Positions 15,932-23,943 of a stretch of 52,064 nucleotides of DNA are shown in pieces. Both the position numbers and the translations under genes were made by a program. This DNA comes from an uncultured Prevotella sp. GTDB taxonomy: Bacteria > Bacteroidota > Bacteroidia > Bacteroidales > Bacteroidaceae. The notes beneath the pieces are model-generated. The model saw nothing but the letters and a program-made list of their open reading frames with translations, had not been told where the DNA came from and did not search any database. Every line of letters starts with the position of its first letter. Position 1 is the first letter of the stretch. Location of the stretch: NCBI GenBank assembly GCA_947169685.1, contig CAMVQS010000010.1, positions 1-52,064 of the forward strand, given 5' to 3'.

Positions 15932-15954
15932 CAGGCAAAACAATACCGTATCAT

Positions 15955-17241
15955 ATGAAAAAACTGCTGTTACTAACCCTCTCATTATGCTGTCTGCTCA
16001 CCGCTCAGGCACAGTCGGCACGCGACGAATTCAAGAAGGATACTCATTTGTCCGCCAGTAACTATTTGGCCTATCCAGGCCCCACGCAATGTACGCTCAC
16101 ACCGGCTCCTGACGGAAAAAAGCCCTTCTACATCAGCCATTACGGGCGTCACGGCTCCCGTTACCTCATCAATCCCGATGAGTACAAGCGTCCTTACGAC
16201 ATACTGAAGGCTGCTGACGAGGCCGGCAAGCTCACGCCGTTGGGCAAGGACGTCCTGCGTCGTGTCAAGATGCTGAGAGAGGAATCAAATAACCGCTTGG
16301 GTGAGCTGACCCCGTTAGGAGCACTACAGCACCGCCAAATTGCCCGTCGTATGTTTGAACGCTTCCCCGAAGTGTTCGAGGGTGAGGCAAATATCGATGC
16401 CAAGAGTACCATCGTCATCCGTTGCATCCTCTCCATGGAAAACGAACTGCAACAGCTGCTCATCATGAACCCCAAGCTGAACATCCTGCACGATGCCTCG
16501 GAGCATGACATGTGGTACATGAACTTCAGCGACAAGGAGTTGTTTTCTAAACGCCGTAACTTTGAAGCCGACAAGGCTTACTACGACTTCATTGACGCAC
16601 ACCGCAACTACAAGCGTGCCATGAAGGCCCTTTTCAACGACGAGGAATATCTGGAGAAGAATGTTGACGCCTGGCGTCTGAACAACTACCTCTTTAAATT
16701 GGCGAGCAACCTACAGAGTTCAGAACTACACAAGAAGATTACCCTTTACGATATCTTCACCGACGATGAGATTTACAGTAACTGGCTGATTGCTAACGCA
16801 CGCTGGTACATGGATTATGGGGCTTACCCCCTTAATGGCGGCAAACAGCCATTCTCTCAGCGTAATCTCCTGCGTACCATCATTGCACAAGCCGACAGCT
16901 GCATCCAACTTCAGAAACCAGGTGCAACACTGCGCTTTGGCCATGAGACAATGGTGTTGCCTCTTACCTGTCTGCTGGGGCTTAATGGCTATGACTTAGA
17001 GGAGTCGAACTTTGAACGGTTAGAGAGCAAAGGGTGGCTGAATTATAAGGTGTTCCCCATGGCAGCAAATATCCAGTTCATTTTCTACCGTAAGAATTTC
17101 GATGACAAAGATGTTCTCGTCAAGATTTTGCTTAACGAGAATGAGACCACCTTGCCGATAAAGAGCAAAACCGCACCCTATTACAAGTGGAGTGAAGTGC
17201 GACAGTATTATCTGAGTAAACTTGACGCATACGATAAATAA
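15955..17241 (+). CDS. Histidine acid phosphatase, MINPP/phytase-like
   Basis: 428 residues with a signal peptide (MKKLLLLTLSLCCLLTAQAQ). ISHYGRHGSRYL (about residues 60-71) holds the R-H-G-x-R nucleophile motif of clade-2 histidine phosphatases. FGHETMVLPL (about 325) holds the H-E proton-donor pair seen in multiple inositol polyphosphate phosphatases rather than the H-D of E. coli phytase. Likely a periplasmic or outer-membrane-vesicle phosphatase acting on inositol phosphates or other organic phosphates; the substrate is not proven. The acyl-CoA ligase gene follows after 6 bp. Confidence 0.87.
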   Translation: MKKLLLLTLSLCCLLTAQAQSARDEFKKDTHLSASNYLAYPGPTQCTLTPAPDGKKPFYISHYGRHGSRYLINPDEYKRPYDILKAADEAGKLTPLGKDVLRRVKMLREESNNRLGELTPLGALQHRQIARRMFERFPEVFEGEANIDAKSTIVIRCILSMENELQQLLIMNPKLNILHDASEHDMWYMNFSDKELFSKRRNFEADKAYYDFIDAHRNYKRAMKALFNDEEYLEKNVDAWRLNNYLFKLASNLQSSELHKKITLYDIFTDDEIYSNWLIANARWYMDYGAYPLNGGKQPFSQRNLLRTIIAQADSCIQLQKPGATLRFGHETMVLPLTCLLGLNGYDLEESNFERLESKGWLNYKVFPMAANIQFIFYRKNFDDKDVLVKILLNENETTLPIKSKTAPYYKWSEVRQYYLSKLDAYDK

Positions 17242-17247
17242 AGAGTT

Positions 17248-19056
17248 ATGCAAATAAATAGTCATCTGTCTGTACTTATTCGTGATCTGGCGGCACATTG
17301 GGGTGACCGCGAGGCGCTGATTTATCAGGACTTCGGAGGCACGGAGTGGAAATCGTATTCATGGCGGCAGTTTGCCGATAAGGTTCGCACGGTGTCGCTG
17401 GCATTGCTCGATAAGGGCGTACAACCACAGGAGAATATCGGTATCTTCTCGCAGAACTCTGTGCAGTATCTGTTCACAGACTTTGGTGCATGGGGTATCA
17501 GGGCAACAACTATCCCGTTCTATGCCACCAGCTCAGAACAGCAGATACAGTTCATGATTAACGATGCGAAGGTTCGCATTCTTTTTGTGGGTGAGCAAGA
17601 TCAGTATGACAAGGCACACCGCATCTTCTCGTTCTGCCCCACCCTGGAGCTCATTGTGGTTTATGACCCGAAGGTGCGCATCAGCTCACACGACCCAGGA
17701 ACCATGTACTTTGATGATTTCATCAAGGGTGGCCAGTCGCACGAACATAGCGATCTCTTGGAGCAGCGTTACACCGAAGCTTCAATGGATGAGATAGCCA
17801 ACATTCTATATACGAGTGGCACAACGGGCGACTCCAAGGGTGTTATTCTGACTTTCGGGCAGTTCTATGCTGCGATGGAGGCCAATGGACATTGTGTTTC
17901 GGTGACCGACAAAGATCGTGTGCTGAATTTCCTGCCTTATACGCACATATTTGAGCGTGGCTGGGCCATTCTGAGTCTGTCTGTCGGTGCACGTCTTATT
18001 GTTAACACCTATCCGCAGCAGGTACAGCAGAGCATGCGTCAGACGCATCCCACCAGCATGTCGAGCGTTCCGCGTTTCTGGGAGAAGGTTATGCAAGGTG
18101 TACAAGAGCAGATAGACAATGCGAACCCCGCCAAGCGTGCCATTTTCCAACATGCGCTGGCCGTCGGCAAGAAACATAACATCGATTACCTGAGCAAAGG
18201 ACTGAAGCCGCCTGTGGCATTGCACCTGGAGTACGAGATGATCAACCGCACCATCTTCAGCCTTGTCCGTAAGGAGCTGGGGCTGGAGAATGCCAACATC
18301 TTCCCCACAGCAGGCGCTGCCGTTAATCCCAGCGTCGAAGAATTCGTCCATGCCATCGGCCTGAACATGATTGTTGGCTACGGCCTTACCGAGAGTCTGG
18401 CCACCGTGTCGTGCAACCACCTCGGCAAGCCGTTCACGGTGGGTAGCGTAGGCATCCCCATCGACTCCATACAAATCAAGATTAGCGACGAGGGCGAAGT
18501 CATGCTCAAGGGCCCTACCATCACCCGAGGCTACTACAACCGTGAGGAGCTGACCCGTGAGGCTTTCGACGAAGAAGGCTTCTTCCATACGGGTGATGCT
18601 GGCTACATGAAAGGCAACGAGCTCTTCCTGAAGGAACGTATCAAGGATTTGTTCAAGACGTCAAACGGCAAGTATATCGCCCCACAGATGATTGAGTCGA
18701 AACTGCTCGTTGATAAGTACATTGACCAGATTGCCGTCATTGCCGACCAGCGTAAGTTCGTTTCGGCACTTATCATCCCTGAATACAAGTTGCTGGAGGA
18801 CTATGCCGCCAAACACAACATCTACTACAAGGACCGTGAGGACCTGTGTCGCAACCGCGAGATCTACGACATGATGATGGAACGTATCGAAACCTTGCAA
18901 CAGCAGTTGGCCCACTACGAGCAAGTCAAACGCTTCACCCTGCTGCCCCATCACTTCTCCATGGATCGCGGTGAGCTGACTAACACGTTGAAAATCAAAC
19001 GTCGCGTGCTCAATGAGAACTACAAAAAGGAAATAGACGCGATGTACGTTGATTAA
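17248..19056 (+). CDS. Long-chain fatty-acid--CoA ligase (AMP-forming)
   Basis: 602 residues of the ANL superfamily. The ATP-binding P-loop YTSGTTGDSKGVILT is near residue 188, GYGLTESLATVSCN near 375, and the C-terminal hinge KERIKDLFKTSNGKYIAP near 460. The adenylation lysine region TLKIKRR is near residue 580. Activates a fatty acid to acyl-CoA via acyl-AMP at the membrane face. The length and TESLA motif fit the bacterial FadD15-like group common in Bacteroidetes. No beta-oxidation genes are nearby, so a role in fatty-acid recycling is inferred. It is cotranscribed with the MINPP-like gene and followed by a four-helix-bundle cassette. Confidence 0.9.
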   Translation: MQINSHLSVLIRDLAAHWGDREALIYQDFGGTEWKSYSWRQFADKVRTVSLALLDKGVQPQENIGIFSQNSVQYLFTDFGAWGIRATTIPFYATSSEQQIQFMINDAKVRILFVGEQDQYDKAHRIFSFCPTLELIVVYDPKVRISSHDPGTMYFDDFIKGGQSHEHSDLLEQRYTEASMDEIANILYTSGTTGDSKGVILTFGQFYAAMEANGHCVSVTDKDRVLNFLPYTHIFERGWAILSLSVGARLIVNTYPQQVQQSMRQTHPTSMSSVPRFWEKVMQGVQEQIDNANPAKRAIFQHALAVGKKHNIDYLSKGLKPPVALHLEYEMINRTIFSLVRKELGLENANIFPTAGAAVNPSVEEFVHAIGLNMIVGYGLTESLATVSCNHLGKPFTVGSVGIPIDSIQIKISDEGEVMLKGPTITRGYYNREELTREAFDEEGFFHTGDAGYMKGNELFLKERIKDLFKTSNGKYIAPQMIESKLLVDKYIDQIAVIADQRKFVSALIIPEYKLLEDYAAKHNIYYKDREDLCRNREIYDMMMERIETLQQQLAHYEQVKRFTLLPHHFSMDRGELTNTLKIKRRVLNENYKKEIDAMYVD

Positions 19057-19060
19057 ATAA

Positions 19061-19582
19061 AATGAGAAATGAGGTATGAGGAATAAGAAATGGAAATAAA
19101 GAAATGAGAAATGAGCGCGCGTGAAAACATTATTGTTGAGAAAACTGAGGAATTCGCTGACAGAATAGCCCGAATGTATAGGTATCTTTCAGAAAAACAT
19201 CTGGGCGATAAAGATATGCTCAAACAAATAATGCGAAGCGGAACAAGTATAGGAGCGAACGTCTCAGAAGGACAGTTTGCACAAAGTAAGGCTGATTTTC
19301 TGACGAAAATGACAATTGCACTCAAGGAAGCTAACGAGACAAGATATTGGTTGAAACGGCTCTACGCATATGGCTCATTAAATGATAAGGAGTTTAGCTC
19401 GATCAACAATGATTGTGTAGATATTATTAGTTTATTAACAACTATAACAAAAACAACAAAAGAGAATTTGAAAAGTGAAAACATGAGGACATAAATGTAG
19501 AAAGAAGTTAGATGAGGTATAGAAGAAAGACATCTCTTCATTTCTCATTATCACTTCTCATTTCTCACTTCTCATTTCTCAT
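19061..19582. mobile_element. Second heptamer-ended cassette with four-helix-bundle gene
   Basis: The left array has eight units of the AATGAGA type (19061-19116) in exact phase. The right array (19535-19582) has TCTTCAT followed by TTCTCAT/TTCTCAC units, one of them shortened to six bases. The two arrays are inverted copies. The unit sequence differs from the GTGAAGA type at 4632, and the 14-mer GAATTTGCTACCGC is absent, so this is a different sub-family with the same plan. The start codon of the enclosed gene lies in the last left heptamer. It separates the acyl-CoA ligase gene from prfB. Confidence 0.75.
19111..19494 (+). CDS. Four-helix-bundle protein (S23/IVP-like)
   Basis: 127 residues, the same length as its paralogue at 4675-5058. 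It shares MRSGTSIGANVSEGQFAQS and IALKEANET, then the helical C-terminus LNDKEFSSINNDC. The ATG at 19111 is inside the eighth left heptamer (AATGAGC); no alternative in-frame start gives a longer family-like N-terminus. Function unknown; a nucleic-acid-binding helical bundle is the family expectation. Base composition is more A/T-rich than its neighbours, in keeping with transfer. Confidence 0.85.
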   Translation: MSARENIIVEKTEEFADRIARMYRYLSEKHLGDKDMLKQIMRSGTSIGANVSEGQFAQSKADFLTKMTIALKEANETRYWLKRLYAYGSLNDKEFSSINNDCVDIISLLTTITKTTKENLKSENMRT

Positions 19583-19592
19583 TTAAAATAAA

Positions 19593-20714
19593 ATGATAAC
19601 AAGCGATCAACTAAAAGATGTGCTCGAAAGGGCAGATAAACTGAAGCACTACCTGAAGATTGACGAGAAGCAGGTGGAGTTTGAAGAAGAAGACCTCCGC
19701 ACGCAGGCTCCCGACTTCTGGGAAGACCCGAAGCGGGCGGAAGAACAGATGAAAAAGGTGAAGAGCATCAAGCGATGGCTCGACGGCTATAAGCAGGTAC
19801 GTACGCTGGCCGACGAACTACAGCTGGCGTTCGACTTCTATAAGGACGAGATGGTAACGGAGGAGGAGGTCGATGCCGATTATCGGAAAGCTATCGATGC
19901 CATCGAAGAGCTGGAGCTGATGAACATGCTGCGACAAAAGGAAGACCCCATGGACGCTGTGCTGAAAATCAACAGCGGTGCGGGTGGCACGGAGGCACAA
20001 GACTGGGCACAGATGCTCATGCGTATGTATCAGCGCTGGTGCGAGGCTCATGGCTACAAGGTAACCATCAACGACCTACAGGACGGCGACGAGGCCGGTA
20101 TCAAGAGCGTCACCATGACTATTGAAGGTGGTGAGTACGCCTACGGCTACCTGAAGTCGGAGAACGGCGTACATCGTCTGGTACGCGTCTCTCCCTATAA
20201 TGCCCAGGGCAAGCGCATGACATCGTTCGCCTCGGTATTCGTCACGCCGCTGGTCGATGACACCATCGAGGTGTTTGTTGACCCCGCCAAGCTCTCGTGG
20301 GATACTTTCCGCTCAAGTGGTGCTGGTGGTCAGAATGTCAACAAGGTGGAGTCTGGCGTTCGTCTGCGCTACTGGTACACCGACCCCGATACAGGCGAAG
20401 AGGAAGAAATCCTTATTGAGAATACCGAAACGCGCGACCAGCCGAAGAATAAGGAGCGCGCCCTGAAACTGCTGAAGTCGCAGCTCTACGACCGCGCCAT
20501 GAAGAAGCGTCTGGAGGCACAGGCAAAGATTGAGGCTGGCAAGAAGAAAATTGAATGGGGCAGCCAGATACGCTCGTATGTTTTTGATGACAAGCGCGTG
20601 AAGGACCATCGCACGAACTACCAGACCAGTGATGTCGATGGTGTGATGAACGGCAAACTGGACGACTTCATCAAGGCCTACCTGATGGAGTTCCCCGTAA
20701 CAGAAGAAAACTAA
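19593..20714 (+). CDS. prfB: Peptide chain release factor 2
   Basis: Terminates translation at UAA and UGA. 373 residues. The catalytic GGQ lies in SSGAGGQNVNKVESGVRL (about residue 245). The stop-codon recognition tripeptide, SPF in E. coli, reads SPY in RVSPYNAQGKRMTSF. The N-terminus KHYLKIDEKQ is continuous: the usual CTT-TGA-C programmed +1 frameshift site at about codon 25 is absent, so this gene lacks that autoregulation. The start ATG directly follows the right array of the four-helix-bundle cassette. I see no -7 box between them; transcription may come from the cassette or from further upstream. Confidence 0.95.
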   Translation: MITSDQLKDVLERADKLKHYLKIDEKQVEFEEEDLRTQAPDFWEDPKRAEEQMKKVKSIKRWLDGYKQVRTLADELQLAFDFYKDEMVTEEEVDADYRKAIDAIEELELMNMLRQKEDPMDAVLKINSGAGGTEAQDWAQMLMRMYQRWCEAHGYKVTINDLQDGDEAGIKSVTMTIEGGEYAYGYLKSENGVHRLVRVSPYNAQGKRMTSFASVFVTPLVDDTIEVFVDPAKLSWDTFRSSGAGGQNVNKVESGVRLRYWYTDPDTGEEEEILIENTETRDQPKNKERALKLLKSQLYDRAMKKRLEAQAKIEAGKKKIEWGSQIRSYVFDDKRVKDHRTNYQTSDVDGVMNGKLDDFIKAYLMEFPVTEEN

Positions 20715-20740
20715 AACGTAAAACTTTAAAATAATAAACT

Positions 20741-20881
20741 ATGAGTCAAAAAGGAAAGGCTCGTCGTGCAGCCCGCGAAGCACGACAGGAAAAAGAAGGC
20801 AAGAAAGTGATTAACTGGATTTTCGGCGCTCTTATCGTGCTCGGAATTATCTACGTGGTGTATGCTGTTGCAACAGCTTAA
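20741..20881 (+). CDS. Small single-pass membrane protein, 46 residues
   Basis: A complete short frame, ATG 20741 to TAA 20881. The first 22 residues are very basic (MSQKGKARRAAREARQ then EKEGKK), followed by a 20-residue hydrophobic helix (VINWIFGALIVLGIIYVVYA). Such an N-in, C-out peptide fits a small inner-membrane protein. It lies 26 bp after prfB and 6 bp before the CYTH gene, in the same direction, so it is probably cotranscribed. The A-rich spacer ahead of it shows a weak 7-bp period. Function not recognised. Confidence 0.7.
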   Translation: MSQKGKARRAAREARQEKEGKKVINWIFGALIVLGIIYVVYAVATA

Positions 20882-20887
20882 CAAACG

Positions 20888-21403
20888 ATGAGCGGATTCG
20901 AAATCGAACGCAAATTTCTTGTCTGCGGTGACGACTATAAGCGTCAGGCCTACAGCCATAGCCGCATCAAACAAGGTTATATCTGCAGTGGCCGCGGACG
21001 TACCGTCAGGGTGCGCCTCCGCGACGACCGCGGATACCTGACCATTAAAGGACCCAGCCAGAATGGTGGGTTGAGCCGCTATGAGTTTGAGAAAGAGATA
21101 ACACTCGACGAAGCGGAGCACCTCTTCGAACTGTGCGAGCCTGGCGTCATCGACAAGACCCGCTGGCTGGTAAAGTCTGGCAACCATACCTTCGAAGTCG
21201 ATGAGTTTCATGGAGACAATGCCGGTCTGGTGATGGCCGAGGTGGAACTCAGCGCCGAGAACGAGCCGTACGAGAAGCCCGACTTCATCGGACTGGAAGT
21301 GACGGGTGACCGTCGGTTCTACAATAGTTCTTTGCGAGAGTATCCCTTCAGTGCCTGGTGCGAAACGCTGCCAGCAGCAAGCCAAACACAGCCCCTAAAG
21401 TAA
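20888..21403 (+). CDS. CYTH-domain protein
   Basis: 171 residues. EIERKF (residues 5-10) is the ExExK signature of the CYTH (adenylyl cyclase/thiamine triphosphatase) tunnel fold. Further basic and acidic strand motifs follow: RVRLRDDRGYLTIKGP, YEFEKEI, EVDEFHG and AEVEL. The family hydrolyses inorganic triphosphate or thiamine triphosphate with metal ions; the small size fits the bacterial triphosphatase type. The 3' end overlaps the convergent VanZ-like gene by 56 bp. Confidence 0.88.
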   Translation: MSGFEIERKFLVCGDDYKRQAYSHSRIKQGYICSGRGRTVRVRLRDDRGYLTIKGPSQNGGLSRYEFEKEITLDEAEHLFELCEPGVIDKTRWLVKSGNHTFEVDEFHGDNAGLVMAEVELSAENEPYEKPDFIGLEVTGDRRFYNSSLREYPFSAWCETLPAASQTQPLK

Positions 21404-21740
21404 CGCCCAGCGAATTGGCAGCAAAGTCAAACCACTCGCCACTGCGCGTGTTGGTGGCATATTCCTGTAGCAGTTCGAGAACACCACTCATCAGGATAGG
21501 CGCCAGCCAAGCCCACAGGAACAGCTTTACCTTATTATATTGCGTATGACTGCGGAGGTATTCCGTCCACAGCACGCTACACGTGCCACCATACATCACT
21601 AAGTGTGTCCATTTGTCAATGAACCGTACGTCGTCAAAGGGTGTCTCGGGAAAGAAAGGCATGAGCGAAAGTACCCAGATAAGTACGATACACACCACCG
21701 ACAATGGGTATCTCTTGATATACAAAAGGGATTTTTTCAT
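21348..21740 (-). CDS. VanZ-like membrane protein
   Basis: 130 residues with four hydrophobic helices. FIDKWTHLVMYGGTCSVLW and ELLQEYATNTRSGEWFDFAANSLGVTLG are the conserved VanZ-family segments, with E-x3-Q and D-x2-A-N-x-L-G. Function is poorly known; the founding VanZ affects teicoplanin resistance. The likely promoter on the minus strand is TACCTTCG (21763-21770), one base off the -7 consensus. It overlaps the CYTH gene tail-to-tail. Confidence 0.85.
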   Translation of the reverse strand: MKKSLLYIKRYPLSVVCIVLIWVLSLMPFFPETPFDDVRFIDKWTHLVMYGGTCSVLWTEYLRSHTQYNKVKLFLWAWLAPILMSGVLELLQEYATNTRSGEWFDFAANSLGVTLGAVFGLLLAAFRTRH

Positions 21741-21882
21741 CTATTTTCTTGAATTTTGCCTGCGAAGGTACAAAGAACTGAGGAGATAACAAAATTTCTG
21801 TTCAAAAAAGACAAAAGACCTCTATATATTTGCGTTATTTACATTTTTCAGATGAAAATTTGGTAGATTCAAGAAAAAACAC

Positions 21883-21890
21883 TAATTTTG
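21883..21890 (+). promoter_or_regulatory. -7 box (TAATTTTG) of lipoprotein gene
   Basis: TAATTTTG, about 98 bp before the ATG at 21989, giving one of the longest leaders in the window. Confidence 0.6.
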
Positions 21891-21988
21891 CAGCGCGAAA
21901 AAAAGTATTAAGATACGATAATTATAGAGAAAGAGAAAACCGAAACGCTTTAAAGGGAGTAGGAAAATAACATTTTATTGCAATAAAA

Positions 21989-22363
21989 ATGAAAAAGATT
22001 TTTTATGTAATTGCTGCCGGTGCCTTAATGATGGTATCTTGCAACAATGGTTTGAGCCCTGAGGGCCAGAAGGCATGGAACGAGTTCAAAGAGCTCTCTG
22101 CTAAGTTTGAGAGCGAAGAGGCTGCAGATGCCAGCTTCCAGTCAAGCGAGGAGTTTGCTGAGGGTGTGAAGCAGTGGAGCGAGGCCGCTAAGAAGATGCA
22201 GGATTATGTTCTGGAGATTACTCCCGAGCAGGCAGACAGCTTCCAGAAGATTGCAGAGAAGTGCGAGCCCGTTATCAAGAAGGCAACAGCTATGATGCAG
22301 CAGGCACAGGAGCTCGGTAAGGATCCTGACGCTCAGGGTGATGAAGAAGAAACAGAAGAATAA
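21989..22363 (+). CDS. Small helical lipoprotein
   Basis: 124 residues. The signal peptide ends in the lipobox MMVSC (cysteine at residue 18), so the protein is lipid-anchored. The mature part is acidic, glutamate- and alanine-rich and predicted helical (ESEEAADASFQSSEEFAEG, AMMQQAQELG), with an acidic tail DAQGDEEETEE. No known family recognised. Monocistronic: own promoter with a long leader and a strong terminator right after the stop. The codon use suggests a well-expressed gene. Confidence 0.8.
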   Translation: MKKIFYVIAAGALMMVSCNNGLSPEGQKAWNEFKELSAKFESEEAADASFQSSEEFAEGVKQWSEAAKKMQDYVLEITPEQADSFQKIAEKCEPVIKKATAMMQQAQELGKDPDAQGDEEETEE

Positions 22364-22386
22364 ACAAGAAATTATTCGAATCCAAT

Positions 22387-22433
22387 ATGAAGAAGAGGGT
22401 ATGTTAAACAGGCATATCCTCTTCTTCATTTCT
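22387..22433 (+). terminator. Intrinsic terminator of lipoprotein gene
   Basis: ATGAAGAAGAGGGTATG pairs with CATATCCTCTTCTTCAT (one G-T pair) around a nine-base loop, followed by TTCTT. Confidence 0.85.
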
Positions 22434-22509
22434 TAGCATGCTAACTCTATGAATGCAGAATAATGACGAGTTTTCTTCTGAAAAGTTGTCTGTTTCAGTA
22501 TTATTTTAT

Positions 22510-22517
22510 ACTTTTGC
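22510..22517 (+). promoter_or_regulatory. -7 box (TACTTTTG) of NSS transporter gene
   Basis: TACTTTTG, 23 bp before the ATG at 22541. Confidence 0.7.
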
Positions 22518-22540
22518 AAGCGAATAAGAGTTAAAAAGAG

Positions 22541-23941
22541 ATGGCAAGTAACGAGAGAGCAAACTTCGGAAGCAAACTGGGCATCATCCTTGCCACGGCA
22601 GGTAGCGCCGTCGGCTTAGGCAATGTATGGCGTTTCCCCTATATGACGGGACAAAATGGCGGTGCTGCCTTCATTATCATCTATATTGGTTGCGTCATTG
22701 TACTTGGCATCCCCTGTATGCTGAACGAGTTTGTCATCGGCCGCAGGGCGCAGGCTAATACGGCACGTGCCTACTCCATATTTGCTGGAGGCACGCCTTG
22801 GCGTTTCATCGGTTATTTTGGTGTTTTCACAGGTTTCCTCATCACCAGTTACTATGTTGTGGTATCTGGTTGGTGCCTTCAGTATATCTATGCTTCGGTC
22901 GTGGGGCACCTCAGTGGCGATGCCAACTACATCAAGACTTATTTCGAGACCTTCTCCACCAATCCATGGAAGCCGGTGGTGTGCATGCTGCTGTTCATGT
23001 TGCTGTGCCATTTCATCATCTCCCGTGGTGTAGAGAAAGGCATTGAGAAGGGCTCCAAGATGATGATGCCAATGCTGTTCATCCTGCTTGTCGTCATTGC
23101 AGTGGCTTCCTGTCTGCTTCCTGGCGCAGGAAAAGGCATCACCTTCCTGTTCAGCCCTGACTTCACCAAGGTTGACAGCAATGTGCTTTTGGGTGCATTG
23201 GGACAGGCGTTCTATTCGCTTAGCGTGGGTATGGGCTGCCTCTGCACCTATGCCAGCTACTTCAAGCGCGACACACACCTGACCAAGTCGGCCGTTCAGA
23301 TTGTCAGCATCGATTCGCTGATTGCCATCCTGGCAGGACTCATGATTTTCCCAGCTTTCTTCGCCATTCATCCAAATGCTCCTGAGCTCATGGCTAATCC
23401 TGAGCTCTCCAGCCAGTACTGTGGTCCCGGTCTGGTGTTCATCACCTTGCCAAGCGTGTTCCAACAGGCTTTTGCCGGAGTGCCTTTCCTGGGTGAGGTA
23501 GTGGCGGTGCTGTTCTATGCGCTACTCTCACTGGCCGCACTTACGTCGCTCATGTCGCTCCATGAGGTTAGCACGGCTTTTTTCCACGAAGAGTTCAACC
23601 TCTCGCGTAAGAAGGGCGCTGCCTGGGTTACCGTGCTTTGCGCGGTGTTAGGTGTTTTCTGCGCTTTGTCGTTTGGCGGACAGCGTGACTGGCTGATGAT
23701 TGGTGGGCGTTCTTTGTTTGACTGGTTCGACTTCCTCACAGGCCAGATCTTCCTGCCTCTTGGCGGTCTGCTCACCTGTCTGTTTCTTGGCTGGTATGTT
23801 CCCAAGTCACTCATTAAGGACGAGCTGACCAATGGTGGCACCCTGCGTGGACGCATCTTCGGGCTCTACCTGTTCTGCATCCGCTACGTCTGCCCCTTGT
23901 GCATCCTTCTCATCTTCCTTCATCAGTTTGGAGTCATCTGA
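22541..23941 (+). CDS. Sodium-dependent neurotransmitter-symporter family (NSS) transporter
   Basis: 466 residues, about eleven to twelve transmembrane helices. The N-terminal NSS signature SKLGIILATAGSAVGLGNVWRFPYMTGQNGGAAF (read as several pieces) includes the unwound first helix with the sodium and substrate sites (A-G-S-A-V-G-L-G-N-V-W-R-F-P). Bacterial members take up amino acids with sodium. The substrate cannot be read from sequence; nearby nitrogen genes make amino acids plausible. The HhH gene begins 2 bp after the stop. Confidence 0.92.
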   Translation: MASNERANFGSKLGIILATAGSAVGLGNVWRFPYMTGQNGGAAFIIIYIGCVIVLGIPCMLNEFVIGRRAQANTARAYSIFAGGTPWRFIGYFGVFTGFLITSYYVVVSGWCLQYIYASVVGHLSGDANYIKTYFETFSTNPWKPVVCMLLFMLLCHFIISRGVEKGIEKGSKMMMPMLFILLVVIAVASCLLPGAGKGITFLFSPDFTKVDSNVLLGALGQAFYSLSVGMGCLCTYASYFKRDTHLTKSAVQIVSIDSLIAILAGLMIFPAFFAIHPNAPELMANPELSSQYCGPGLVFITLPSVFQQAFAGVPFLGEVVAVLFYALLSLAALTSLMSLHEVSTAFFHEEFNLSRKKGAAWVTVLCAVLGVFCALSFGGQRDWLMIGGRSLFDWFDFLTGQIFLPLGGLLTCLFLGWYVPKSLIKDELTNGGTLRGRIFGLYLFCIRYVCPLCILLIFLHQFGVI

Positions 23942-23943
23942 CG

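Noticed and set aside
4675..19494. Diversity-generating retroelement (Avd-like bundle)
   Set aside because: No reverse transcriptase, template repeat or variable repeat is visible in the window.
19593..19680. Programmed frameshift in prfB
   Set aside because: The N-terminal codons run through without a stop or a CTTTGA site.
23899..23943. Upstream start of the HhH protein
   Set aside because: Those codons lie inside the NSS transporter gene; ATG 23944 follows its stop directly and gives a normal basic N-terminus before the membrane helix.
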